A stretch of DNA of 64,000 nucleotides from Rhodobacteraceae bacterium QY30 (GTDB lineage: Bacteria; Pseudomonadota; Alphaproteobacteria; Rhodobacterales; Rhodobacteraceae), in NCBI GenBank assembly GCA_002356635.1, contig CP023454.1, forward strand, positions 2,898,501-2,962,500, in the 5' to 3' direction. The translations under genes were made by a program, and so were the position numbers. Numbering within the stretch: position 1 is the stretch's first letter; each line of letters begins with the position of its first letter. Positions 56,298-64,000 of the stretch are shown one piece after another. A model generated the notes under the pieces. It made no database searches and was not told the origin of the DNA. It saw only the letters and a program-made list of their open reading frames with translations.

Positions 56298-56312
56298 GAA
56301 CATAAGGTGAAC
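56298..56312 (-). promoter_or_regulatory. LexA (SOS) box of the imuA operon
   Basis: On the minus strand GTTCACCTTATGTTC matches the alphaproteobacterial LexA direct repeat GTTC-N7-GTTC exactly. It ends six bases before the imuA ATG. Confidence 0.85.
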
Positions 56313-56410
56313 ACGCCCGAGTCGCGACCGGCTTCCAGACTTATCCACAGAAAAACGCGTCCGGCTTGCCACGGGCGGGGATCGCGGACAGGATCGGGGC
56401 GCCTGCTTTC

Positions 56411-57298
56411 GTGAAAGACCCCGCCTTGGACCGCCTGAGTTGTGACCGCATGTTTGCCGCCGTCGTCGATACCGGCAGCTTTGCCGGGGGCGCAGCCCGG
56501 CTGGGCACCAGCCCCGGGCAAGCGTCAAAGCTGGTGTCGCGGCTGGAACAGGACTTGGGCGTGCGGCTGATGAACCGCACGACGCGGGCGCTGTCCCTGA
56601 CGGAAGCCGGCAGCGCCTATTACGACCGCCTGCGCGAGATCCTTGCGGATTTCGACGCGCTGGATACGGCGGTGCGCAACACCGCGCAGGCGCCGCGCGG
56701 CCGGGTGCGCATCACCGCGCCGCTGACCTTCGGCACCATCCGGCTGGCACCCCTGCTGAACGATTTCGCCGCCACCTACCCCGACATCGCGCTGGATGTT
56801 CAGTTCAGCGACCGGCTGGTGAACCTGGTGGACGAAGGCTTCGACCTTGCGGTGCGAGTGGGGGTGCCGCTTGATACTTCGCTGATCGCGCGGAAGCTGT
56901 GCGACGTGGGGATGCTGGTCATCGCCGCGCCCACCTATCTGGCCAGGCATCCGGCGCCGCTGACCCCGCCCGAATTGGCGGCGCATGAATGCATCATCGA
57001 CACCAACTTCCGCGATCCCGGTCACTGGGTCTTTGCCGGGGGCCACAAGGTCGCAGTGCGCGGGCGGCTGGCGTTTTCCAATGCCGCAGTCTGCGTCGGC
57101 GCAGCGGAAGCAGGGCTGGGGATCGCCTTTTCCCCGGACTTCGTCGCGGGGGACAGCCTGCGGGCCGGGCGAGTCCAAAGCCTTCTGACGCCGTTCGACC
57201 CGGGGCCGCTTGGGGTTTATGCGATGTATCCTTCGGGGCGTCACCTGGCGGCAAAGGTGCGGGTGCTGGTGGATTTTCTTGCCCGACGGTTGGCCTAG
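56411..57298 (+). CDS. LysR-family transcriptional regulator
   Basis: About 295 residues from the GTG at 56411 (KDPALDRLSCDRMFAAVVDT); a longer frame reaches 56366. The HTH is SFAGGAARLGTSPGQASKLV SRLE, and the effector domain starts GRVRITAPLTFGTIRLAPLL. Regulators of this CrgA/AaeR-like subgroup often respond to aromatic or electrophilic compounds. It lies directly upstream of the DoxX-VOC-GHR operon on the same strand, with a dyad in between, and probably controls it. Confidence 0.9.
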   Translation: MKDPALDRLSCDRMFAAVVDTGSFAGGAARLGTSPGQASKLVSRLEQDLGVRLMNRTTRALSLTEAGSAYYDRLREILADFDALDTAVRNTAQAPRGRVRITAPLTFGTIRLAPLLNDFAATYPDIALDVQFSDRLVNLVDEGFDLAVRVGVPLDTSLIARKLCDVGMLVIAAPTYLARHPAPLTPPELAAHECIIDTNFRDPGHWVFAGGHKVAVRGRLAFSNAAVCVGAAEAGLGIAFSPDFVAGDSLRAGRVQSLLTPFDPGPLGVYAMYPSGRHLAAKVRVLVDFLARRLA

Positions 57299-57309
57299 CG
57301 CCCCATGCA

Positions 57310-57322
57310 TTCCAAAATGGAA
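57310..57322. promoter_or_regulatory. Candidate operator upstream of the DoxX operon
   Basis: TTCCA-AAA-TGGAA, a perfect dyad with T-N11-A spacing, lies 12 bases after the lysR stop and about 100 bases before the DoxX gene. A LysR site is plausible but unproven. Confidence 0.4.
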
Positions 57323-57418
57323 GGAAAGTAATTCATTCACACCGGATTATCACCCGAAAGGAAAAGGTCCATTCTTCTGGGCATGCAAACGCCGCAAGGC
57401 ATTCAGGGGATGATCCAG

Positions 57419-57850
57419 ATGACCACCGTTTCCACCAACTCCGCCGCTTCGACCGTATCCAACGCCGACATCGCCGCGCTGATCTTGCGTGTCGCCTCGG
57501 GCGGGCTGTTCCTGGCCCATGCCGGGCTGAAGCTGTTCGTCTTTACACCCGCGGGCACCGCCGCCTTCTTCGGCAGCCTTGGCCTGCCGGGCGCGCTGGC
57601 CTATCTTGTGATTGCCGCCGAAGTGCTGGGCGGCCTGGCCCTGATCCTTGGGATCAAGACGCGCATCGTGTCGCTGGTCCTTGCGGCGGTGCTTCTGGGG
57701 TCCATCGTCACCGTCCACTTCGCGGCCGGTTTCTTCTTTTCGAACCCGAACGGCGGCTGGGAATATCCCGCCTTCTGGATCGTCACGCTGATCGTGCAGG
57801 CGCTTCTGGGTGATGGCGCCTATGCGCTGGGACGCAAGTCGGGCCGCTAA
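57419..57850 (+). CDS. DoxX family membrane protein (CatD-like)
   Basis: A 143-residue inner-membrane protein with four helices (ALILRVASGGLFLAHAGLKL, ALAYLVIAAEVLGGLALILG, IVSLVLAAVLLGSIVTVHFA, WEYPAFWIVTLIVQALLG). The ATG at 57419 is preferred, with CAGGGG upstream. DoxX proteins partner with quinone- or thiol-stress enzymes; in Bacillus, catD precedes the dioxygenase catE just as this gene precedes a CatE-like protein. It is 30 bases from the next gene. Confidence 0.9.
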   Translation: MTTVSTNSAASTVSNADIAALILRVASGGLFLAHAGLKLFVFTPAGTAAFFGSLGLPGALAYLVIAAEVLGGLALILGIKTRIVSLVLAAVLLGSIVTVHFAAGFFFSNPNGGWEYPAFWIVTLIVQALLGDGAYALGRKSGR

Positions 57851-57880
57851 GGCCCGACCCTTACATGCAGGAGAGTTGAG

Positions 57881-58696
57881 ATGTCTTCCGCCTCTGCCCC
57901 CATCGAGATCGGCCGCGTCGCGCTGACGGTCAATGACCTGGACAAGGTCGGCCGCTTCTACGAAACCGCGCTTGGCCTTCAGCCCCTGTCGCAAGACGGC
58001 AGCATCGCCCGCTATGGCGTGGGCGACCGCGTGCTTCTGGAACTGCGCGCCGACAAGGCCGCCCGCCGCGCCAGCCACCGCGAGGCGGGGCTGTTTCACA
58101 CCGCCTTCCTGATGCCCGACCGCGCCGCCCTGGCGCGCTGGCTGATCCACGCCGCCGAAACCCGCGTGCCGCTGCAAGGCGCATCCGACCATCTGGTCAG
58201 CGAGGCGATCTATCTGGCCGACCCCGAAGGCAACGGGATCGAGGTTTATGTCGACCGCCCGCGCAGCGCCTGGACCCATAACGGCAAGTCGATCCGCATG
58301 GCCACCGATGCGCTGGATCTGAACGGCCTCGCACGCAGCGCCGATGGCCCCTGGACGGGCGCGCCCGACGGCATGGTCGTGGGCCATGTCCACCTTCAGG
58401 TCGGCACCCTCCCCGAGGCCGAAGCCTTCTACAATGGCGCGCTGGGTTTCGACATCACCACCCATTACCCGGGCGCAACCTTCTATGGCTCGGGCGGGTA
58501 TCACCACCACCTGGCCACCAACATCTGGAACAGCCGCGGCGCAGGGCAGCGTAGCCAGCCCGCGACGGGACTGGCGGATGTGGAGCTGTTAACCGACGCC
58601 GACTCCCATGCAGCGATCTCGGGGCGCGTCGGCGGCAAGTCCACCGTGACCGACCCCTGGGGCACCTCTGTCACCCTGACGCGAAAGGACGCATGA
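57881..58696 (+). CDS. VOC-family extradiol-dioxygenase-like protein (CatE-like)
   Basis: A 271-residue protein with two tandem VOC modules: residues 5-130 (EIGRVALTVNDLDKVGRFYE) and 165-265 (VVGHVHLQVGTLPEAEAFYN). Metal ligands are a His in module two (HVHLQV), H208 region (GGYHHHLATNIW) and a late Glu. CatE-type enzymes cleave catechols and remove the quinone precursors. AGGAG precedes the ATG. Its stop overlaps the GHR gene's ribosome site, so the two are coupled. Confidence 0.9.
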   Translation: MSSASAPIEIGRVALTVNDLDKVGRFYETALGLQPLSQDGSIARYGVGDRVLLELRADKAARRASHREAGLFHTAFLMPDRAALARWLIHAAETRVPLQGASDHLVSEAIYLADPEGNGIEVYVDRPRSAWTHNGKSIRMATDALDLNGLARSADGPWTGAPDGMVVGHVHLQVGTLPEAEAFYNGALGFDITTHYPGATFYGSGGYHHHLATNIWNSRGAGQRSQPATGLADVELLTDADSHAAISGRVGGKSTVTDPWGTSVTLTRKDA

Positions 58697-58697
58697 C

Positions 58698-59654
58698 ATG
58701 CTTGTCGACGGAAAATGGACCGAGGACTGGCAACCCGTACAGGCGACGGATGAAAAGGGCGGCTTCGTCCGGCAAATTTCAAGCTTCCGCAACTGGGTCA
58801 CGCCCGACGGCGCCCCCGGCCCCACCGGTGAAGGCGGCTTCAAGGCCGAGGCGGGGCGCTATCACCTTTATGTGGCGCTGATCTGTCCCTGGGCCTCACG
58901 CACCCTGATGGCGCGCAGCCTGAAGGGGCTGAAGGACAAGATCAGCCTTTCGGTCGTGGAGCCGGCACTGTCGGCGCAGGGCTGGCGGTTCGGGGACTAT
59001 CCCGGTTCGGACCACGACAGCCTGAACGGCGCGACCTACCTGCACGAGCTTTACACCCGCGCCGAGCCGCATTTCACCGGCCGCGCCACGGTGCCGGTGC
59101 TGTGGGACAAGAAGTCCGGCACCATTGTCTCGAACGAATCCGCCGACATCGTGCGGATGTTCAACGCGGGCTTTGGCGGCTTGGCATCGGGCCCGGACCT
59201 TTACCCGGCCGAACTGCGGACGGAAATCGACGCGCTGAACGACCGGATCTATCCGGCGCTGAACAATGGTGTCTACCGTGCGGGCTTTGCCACGACCCAG
59301 GTCGCCTATGAAGACGCCTTCCACGGGGTCTTCGGGATGCTGGACGAGTTGGAGGCGCGTCTGTCCGATGGCCGCGATTTCCTGACCGGGCCGCGCTTCA
59401 CCGAAGCCGACATCCGGCTGTTCGTCACGCTGGTGCGCTTCGATGCCGCCTATCACGGCGCATTCAAGTGCAACCTGCGCACCCTCGCCTCTTACCCCCG
59501 GCTTTCGGCCTACGTCGGGCGAATCTACCGGATGCCCGGCATCGCCCAGACGGTGAACATCGACCACATCAAGGCGGGCTATTACTCGATCAAGTCGCTC
59601 AATCCGAACGGTATCGTGCCCTTGGGGCCGCAACTCGATTTCCTGACGGCCTGA
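58698..59654 (+). CDS. Glutathionyl-hydroquinone reductase (YqjG-type, Xi-class GST)
   Basis: A 318-residue enzyme that reduces glutathionyl-hydroquinones to hydroquinones. Active Cys63 is in VALICPWASRTLMARSLKGL. The family block NESADIVRMFNAGF binds glutathione. The C-terminal helical domain ends TVNIDHIKAGYYSIKSLNPN, the hallmark GHR tail. AAAGGA precedes the ATG. It is the third gene of the presumed quinone-detoxification operon and is followed by a strong terminator. Confidence 0.95.
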   Translation: MLVDGKWTEDWQPVQATDEKGGFVRQISSFRNWVTPDGAPGPTGEGGFKAEAGRYHLYVALICPWASRTLMARSLKGLKDKISLSVVEPALSAQGWRFGDYPGSDHDSLNGATYLHELYTRAEPHFTGRATVPVLWDKKSGTIVSNESADIVRMFNAGFGGLASGPDLYPAELRTEIDALNDRIYPALNNGVYRAGFATTQVAYEDAFHGVFGMLDELEARLSDGRDFLTGPRFTEADIRLFVTLVRFDAAYHGAFKCNLRTLASYPRLSAYVGRIYRMPGIAQTVNIDHIKAGYYSIKSLNPNGIVPLGPQLDFLTA

Positions 59655-59677
59655 CACGCCTTCCACCAGACATGCAG

Positions 59678-59705
59678 CCGCGCCCCGGACAAGGGCGCGG
59701 TTTTT
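59678..59705 (+). terminator. Terminator of the DoxX-VOC-GHR operon
   Basis: CCGCGCCC pairs with GGGCGCGG (59693-59700), followed by five T. It is about 25 bases after the GHR stop codon. Confidence 0.85.
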
Positions 59706-59802
59706 CGTGTTTCAGCAGGAATTTCTTCCGGAACCGTGGCAGATGCGCCCCTGCCGCAGGAGAATTTAATGTCGATTGCATTTATCGTCTTTTCTGGCCC
59801 GC

Positions 59803-59829
59803 TAAACACGCCTAGAAAGATCGTGTTTA
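59803..59829. promoter_or_regulatory. Dyad upstream of the Lrp-type gene
   Basis: TAAACACG (59803-59810) and CGTGTTTA (59822-59829) form a perfect interrupted palindrome with an 11-base spacer, ending 25 bases before the Lrp-type start codon. Lrp/AsnC regulators bind such AT-flanked dyads and commonly autoregulate. Confidence 0.5.
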
Positions 59830-59854
59830 AACGCCCCCGCATACGGAGCCTGCA

Positions 59855-60328
59855 ATGGCGGACCTGGACCTGATCGACCGCAAGATCATCACCGAACTGA
59901 TGCGCGATGCGACGCAGCCCGTTGCGGCCATCGCCGACCGCGTGGGCCTGTCGCAGACCCCGTGCTGGAAACGCATCCAGCGGCTTCAGGAAACGGGGAT
60001 CATCACCGCCCGCGTGGCCATGGTCGATCCCCGGCGGATCGGTCTTGGCCTGACGGTATTTGTCGGGATCGAAGCCGCCAACCACTCGGCGGAATGGCGG
60101 GAAAGTTTCGCCCGTGCCGTCGACGCCATGCCCGAGGTGATGGATGTCTACCGAATGGCCGGAGAGATGGACTATCTTCTGCGGGTTGCCATCGCCGACA
60201 TGTCCCGTTTCGATGCCTTCTACCGCCGGCTGACGGACGCGGTGCTGATCAAGAACGTCACTTCGCATTTCGCGATGGAACACATCAAGGCAAGGACCGT
60301 TTACCCGATCGACACCGTCTCTCGCTAA
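59855..60328 (+). CDS. Lrp/AsnC-family transcriptional regulator
   Basis: A 157-residue regulator with an N-terminal HTH (LIDRKIITELMRDATQPVAA, LSQTPCWKRIQRLQETGII) and a C-terminal RAM ligand domain (VFVGIEAANHSAEW, VYRMAGEMDYLLRVAIADMS). Members respond to amino acids. No biosynthetic or transport gene is adjacent, so its target may be distant or only itself via the upstream dyad. Confidence 0.95.
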   Translation: MADLDLIDRKIITELMRDATQPVAAIADRVGLSQTPCWKRIQRLQETGIITARVAMVDPRRIGLGLTVFVGIEAANHSAEWRESFARAVDAMPEVMDVYRMAGEMDYLLRVAIADMSRFDAFYRRLTDAVLIKNVTSHFAMEHIKARTVYPIDTVSR

Positions 60329-60439
60329 GGGGTTGGACAGGCGAATCCTTCCCCTTCCGGGCCCGGGTTTGGAACCGAAATCCCGACCTTCATGCTAGAG
60401 TATTCAGGACAGACGCCCGATCCCGCAAGGAGCTTCGCG

Positions 60440-60997
60440 ATGATCAAGACCCTGATCCTGCCCGGCCTCGATGGCTCACCCGCACCGCACTGGCAGCATT
60501 GGTGGGCCGCCCGCGATCCGGCCGCGCTCATGGTCGAGCAGGCGGACTGGTCCTTTCCCACCCCCGAAGCCTGGGAGGCCGAGGCCGCCCGCGCGATCCT
60601 GTCGCATCCGGGGGCGGTTCTTGTGGGCCACAGCCTGGGCGCGGTTCTGATCGCGCGGCTGCTGACCCGCTGGCCGCAGCTGAAGGTTTCCGCCGCCCTG
60701 CTGGTCGCGCCGGCGGACCCGGGGACCAGCCGCCGCCTGGAACGTTTTGGACCGCTGCCCCGGCAATCGCTTGGGGTGCCGGCCACCGTCGTCGCCAGCC
60801 GCAACGATCCCTGGATGCCGTTTTCGCAGGCCGAGGCATTGGCCAGCCAGTGGCAGGCCGACGTGGTGGACCTGGGCTTTGCCGGCCATGTCAACGTGGC
60901 CAGCGGTTTCGGCCCCTGGCCCGGCGCCCTGTCGCTGCGCGACGCGCTGCTGGCCCGCGCCGGATATGGCGACGATCCGCAAAGCCGGCTGGCCTGA
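60440..60997 (+). CDS. RBBP9/YdeN-type alpha/beta hydrolase
   Basis: A 185-residue small hydrolase. The N-terminus is IKTLILPGLDGSPAPHWQHW, the nucleophile elbow is GHSLG in VLVGHSLGAVLIARLL, and the acidic residue and catalytic His lie in SRNDPWMPF and GFAGHVNVASGFGPWP. It is a serine hydrolase of unknown substrate. AAGGAG precedes the ATG. It converges with gndA, whose stop lies three bases beyond. Confidence 0.93.
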   Translation: MIKTLILPGLDGSPAPHWQHWWAARDPAALMVEQADWSFPTPEAWEAEAARAILSHPGAVLVGHSLGAVLIARLLTRWPQLKVSAALLVAPADPGTSRRLERFGPLPRQSLGVPATVVASRNDPWMPFSQAEALASQWQADVVDLGFAGHVNVASGFGPWPGALSLRDALLARAGYGDDPQSRLA

Positions 60998-60999
60998 CC

Positions 61000-62421
61000 T
61001 CAGCCCTGGGCCCAGGGTCCGTGCTGCCCGGTCGCGCCATCGATCCGGTCAAAGCCATGCAGCCCGAAGAAGTCGCGCAAGCCCTGGATCAGGTTGGCGG
61101 TCGAACGTGCGGTGCGCATCTGGTCGAACCAGGCGAGCCCCGCCGAAAGGGCCGGAACCGGCAGTCCGTTCATCGCCCCCAGCGCCACGACCTGCCGAAG
61201 GCACGGAATGGCGCGGGACAGGTGGTCGGCGAAGAAGGGCGCAAGGATCAGGTTCCGGCCCGGATCCTCGGCCAATGCGCGCGCCATGTCGTTCAGCATG
61301 GCCGAGCGGATGATGCAGCCCGCCCGCCAGCCCCGGGCGATGTCGGGCAGCGGCAGCGGCCAGCCGAATTCGTCCCGCGCACGCGAGAGCATCGCGAAGC
61401 CTTGCGCGTAGCACAGGATCTTGCCGGCGATCAGCGCCTGTTCCAGCACCGCGCGCGTCGGGGCGCTGGCGCCCAGGCGGTGCGGCGCGGGGCCAAAGAC
61501 CGCCTCGCCCGCGCGTCGCTCCGCCAACGCGGCCGAGATGTTGCGGGCCGCCACGGCCGCCTCGATCACCGGGACGGCGGCGCCCAGGTGCAGCGCCTCG
61601 ATCGCGGTCCAGCGGCCGGTGCCCTTCTGGCCGGCTGTGTCCAGAATCACGTCCAGTATGGCCTTTCCGGTCAGCGGATCGGTGGCCGCGGCCACCTGGG
61701 CGGTGATCTCGATCAGGTAGGATTGCAGCGCGCCGCGGTTCCAGCCTTCGAACACGGGCGCGATCTCGGGGGCGGACATCCCCATGCCGTCGCGCAGCAC
61801 GCCGTAGATTTCGGCGATCATCTGCATGTCGGCGTATTCGATGCCGTTGTGGACGGTCTTGACGAAATGCCCCGCCCCGCCCGGCCCCATGTGCACGGCG
61901 CAGGGGGTGTCGTCATACCGCGCGGAGATGGCGGTCAGCACGGGGGCCACGCGGGCCCAGTCCTGTTCCGCGCCGCCCGCCATGATCGACGGGCCGTGGC
62001 GCGCCCCCTCCTCTCCGCCGGAAACCCCGATCCCCATGAAGCGCGGGCCCTGGGCCGCGGCCTCGGCGGTGCGACGGTCGGTATCATGAAAGTCGGCGTT
62101 ACCCGCGTCGATGATCAGGTCATCGCGCGCCATCAGCGGGCCGAGCGCCGCGATCTGCTGATCTACGACCGGCCCCGCCGGAACCATCAGGATCACTGCG
62201 CGTGGCGGCCGGACGGCCGCGACCAGATCGGCCAGCGTTGCAGCAGGCACGATCCGGTCCGCCAGCGGGCCGGCCGCCGCGGCGAACTCCCGCGTCACGG
62301 CGTCGTGCCGGTTCCAGACGGCGATGCGAAAACCCTTCTCGGCGATGTTCGCGGCCAGGGCCGCCCCCATCGTTCCCAACCCGATCAGCCCGATGTCGGC
62401 GGCCTTGCCGGTCATGGCCAT
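61000..62421 (-). CDS. gndA: 6-phosphogluconate dehydrogenase, decarboxylating
   Basis: A 473-residue enzyme of the oxidative pentose-phosphate pathway making ribulose 5-phosphate and NADPH. The cofactor fold is GLIGLGTMGAALAANIAEKG with NRHD specific for NADP. The substrate signature is GPGGAGHFVKTVHNGIEYAD, holding the catalytic Lys and the HN pair. The C-terminal tail is complete. GGAGG precedes the ATG. It is divergent from gntK over only 46 bases, so the two share a regulatory region for gluconate use. Confidence 0.96.
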   Translation of the reverse strand: MAMTGKAADIGLIGLGTMGAALAANIAEKGFRIAVWNRHDAVTREFAAAAGPLADRIVPAATLADLVAAVRPPRAVILMVPAGPVVDQQIAALGPLMARDDLIIDAGNADFHDTDRRTAEAAAQGPRFMGIGVSGGEEGARHGPSIMAGGAEQDWARVAPVLTAISARYDDTPCAVHMGPGGAGHFVKTVHNGIEYADMQMIAEIYGVLRDGMGMSAPEIAPVFEGWNRGALQSYLIEITAQVAAATDPLTGKAILDVILDTAGQKGTGRWTAIEALHLGAAVPVIEAAVAARNISAALAERRAGEAVFGPAPHRLGASAPTRAVLEQALIAGKILCYAQGFAMLSRARDEFGWPLPLPDIARGWRAGCIIRSAMLNDMARALAEDPGRNLILAPFFADHLSRAIPCLRQVVALGAMNGLPVPALSAGLAWFDQMRTARSTANLIQGLRDFFGLHGFDRIDGATGQHGPWAQG

Positions 62422-62467
62422 TCCTCCGTGGTGGCGCTATCATCTATCGATCTAGGCACTTCGAGCC

Positions 62468-63061
62468 GTGAATGTCACGCAACCGGGGCCAGGCGTGGGA
62501 CAAGCCTCCGTGAACCTTTTCCCTGACCGGATCGTGCTGATGGGCGTTGCCGGCAGCGGCAAGACCACCCTGGGGCATGCCCTCTCCGTGCGGCTGCGCC
62601 TGCCTTACGTCGACGGGGACGAGTTGCATTCCGAAGCCAATATCGCGCGGATGGCGCGGGGCCTGCCGCTGACCGACGCCGACCGCTGGCCGTGGCTGGA
62701 CCGGGTGGCCCGGGTGCTGGACCGTCGTGCGCCCGTGATCGTCGGCTGCTCGGCCCTGCGCCGCGCGTACCGTGACCGGCTGCGACAGGGTGCGCGTGGT
62801 CCGGTGCGGTTCGTCCACCTGGCGGGTAGCGCGCCACTGATCGCCCGGCGGATGGCGGCGCGGCCCGGCCACTTCATGCCGCTGGCCCTGCTGGACAGCC
62901 AGTTCGCCACGCTGGAGCCGCCGGACCCGGATGAAAATGCCCTGACCCTGGACATCTCGCTGCCTGTGGATCTGCTGGTGGAGCGTATCGCAAGGTGGCG
63001 TGACGACCCGGACAGCGCAAGCTATCATCCGCCCCAGGCGCCCAGGGAAGAGGGGGCGTGA
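62468..63061 (+). CDS. gntK: Gluconokinase
   Basis: A 197-residue P-loop kinase phosphorylating gluconate to 6-phosphogluconate, the substrate of the divergent gndA product. Walker A is GVAGSGKTTLGHALS, the substrate-binding part is DGDELHSEANIARMARGLPL, and the GCSALRRAYRDRLR block is conserved. The start is either GTG 62468 or GTG 62510; neither has a strong ribosome site, and the shorter form begins nearer the domain. Confidence 0.93.
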   Translation: MNVTQPGPGVGQASVNLFPDRIVLMGVAGSGKTTLGHALSVRLRLPYVDGDELHSEANIARMARGLPLTDADRWPWLDRVARVLDRRAPVIVGCSALRRAYRDRLRQGARGPVRFVHLAGSAPLIARRMAARPGHFMPLALLDSQFATLEPPDPDENALTLDISLPVDLLVERIARWRDDPDSASYHPPQAPREEGA

Positions 63062-63077
63062 GGAGCAGACCCCATCC

Positions 63078-64000
63078 ATGAACGAACCGCGTGCCCGGTC
63101 CCTGCTGCGTGTCCTGCCGGCGCGGGTGGCGGGCCTTCTTGCGCTGGTCCTGGCGCTGGGATTGCAGCCCGCGCAGGCGACGGTCGATCCGCAGGTGGCG
63201 CTGACAACCTGGTATCGGCTTGTGCTGGAACTGGTGCGGCACACGCCAACGTATTCGCCCCCCGTCGCCGCCCGTGCCTTCGCCTACCTGGGCGTCACGG
63301 CGTATGAAGCGACAGCGTCCGGCCGCACGGAAATGCGCTCTCTGGCGGGGCAGTTGAACGCCCTGCCGCCGTTACCCACGCGCGCGCCGAACCTGGGATA
63401 TGACGAGGGTGTCGTTCTTGACGCGGCACTGGCCGAGGCGGTCGCTCATTTCTTCGGCAACACCGGCCCAACCGGACAGCGGGCGATGGCGGCGCTGAAG
63501 GCCAGGATGGGCGCGACCGCGGCCAAGGGCATCGCGCCCGACGTGGTGGCGCGCAGCCGCGCCTTCGGCACGGCGGTGGCCGAACATGTCGTGGCCTGGT
63601 CGCAGCCGGACGGCGGCGCAGTGGTCTCGAACATGGGGTTTCCCATGACCTGGACCGTCAATGACCAGCCCGGCCACTGGGTGCCCACCAGCCGAATCGT
63701 CCAGCAACAGGCGCCGCTTCTGCCGGACTGGGGCCGGAACCGGCCGCTGGCGATGCCCGGCGGCGCCGCCTGCCCGCTGCCGCCGCCTCCCCCCTACAGC
63801 GAGGACAAGGGTTCGTCCTTCCACGCCGAAGCCGTCGAGGTTTACGATGTGTCCCGCCATCTGACCGAGAACGAGCGGACCATTGCCGCCTTCTGGTCGG
63901 ACGATCCAATGCTGTCCCCGACCCCGCCCGGGCACTGGATTTCCATTCTTCTGCAAATCGCGGACCGGGACGACATGGACCCGTCCCGTACCGTGGACGC
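63078..64000 (+). CDS. Vanadium-dependent haloperoxidase / PAP2-family protein, 5' part
   Basis: An exported protein running off the window; 307 codons are visible. The N-terminal hydrophobic segment (VAGLLALVLALGLQPAQA) looks like a signal peptide. Then LTTWYRLVLELVRHTPTYSP and RAFAYLGVTAYEA match the start of bacterial vanadium-chloroperoxidase-like/PAP2 proteins. The vanadate or phosphate pocket (K-R...SGH...R-H) would lie beyond the edge, so haloperoxidase versus phosphatase cannot be decided. Confidence 0.8.
   Translation, partial: MNEPRARSLLRVLPARVAGLLALVLALGLQPAQATVDPQVALTTWYRLVLELVRHTPTYSPPVAARAFAYLGVTAYEATASGRTEMRSLAGQLNALPPLPTRAPNLGYDEGVVLDAALAEAVAHFFGNTGPTGQRAMAALKARMGATAAKGIAPDVVARSRAFGTAVAEHVVAWSQPDGGAVVSNMGFPMTWTVNDQPGHWVPTSRIVQQQAPLLPDWGRNRPLAMPGGAACPLPPPPPYSEDKGSSFHAEAVEVYDVSRHLTENERTIAAFWSDDPMLSPTPPGHWISILLQIADRDDMDPSRTVD

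Overview
The window reads as a high-GC alphaproteobacterial genome, most likely of the family Rhodobacteraceae. Supporting signs, judged by eye, are the protein sequences throughout, the GTTC-N7-GTTC type of LexA box, the HWE kinases, the ku/ligD and imuA/imuB/dnaE2 sets, and a hairpin-plus-GGATATTTGGGCCAAGATGAAG intergenic element. I found no rRNA, tRNA, CRISPR array or replication origin.

Layout. About 1-18.9 kb is a patchy accessory region with visibly lower and more variable GC. It holds the end of groES and groEL, IS3, IS6 and IS21 remnants, a beheaded copper regulator (cueR), a truncated EamA exporter with nine ATGACC repeats, and many small stress-type genes (DUF6481, DUF982, cold shock, pirin, phasin, glycine-zipper, DUF3597, mscL). 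It also has two HWE-type sensor kinases, one next to a single-domain response regulator, and three decayed genes: a DUF892 ferritin-like protein, an FAD/NAD(P)-binding protein and a phosphatase/ADP-ribosylglycohydrolase fusion. About 18.9-25.1 kb is a copper-handling block: copA, a cytochrome c, a DUF411 protein, a DUF305-beta-propeller fusion and two small exported Cys/His/Met-containing proteins.

About 25.6-35.7 kb concerns polyamine and guanidino-compound metabolism. nspC and carboxynorspermidine synthase form one operon. They converge on a PotABCD-type ABC importer preceded by a LysR gene, and creatininase and creatinase follow. The last two match characterised Pseudomonas enzymes residue for residue at the active sites, so the importer may serve creatinine or creatine rather than polyamines.

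About 36-64 kb looks chromosomal and very GC-rich. It carries a flavin monooxygenase, a PNPOx pair whose second member has GAF and putative winged-helix domains, ku-ligD-ku (end joining), rsgA, a large secreted phytase-like esterase, mnmH-selD (tRNA selenouridine) and the SOS mutasome imuA-imuB-dnaE2 with a LexA box. Next come a catDE-like quinone-detoxification operon (LysR, DoxX, extradiol-type VOC protein, glutathionyl-hydroquinone reductase), an Lrp regulator with a palindromic site, gndA divergent from gntK, and the start of a vanadium-haloperoxidase/PAP2-type protein.

No single locus is clearly a new system. The best candidates for a second look are the creatine locus with its transporter, the PNPOx-GAF-winged-helix regulator, the DUF305-propeller copper protein and the repeat-headed EamA gene.
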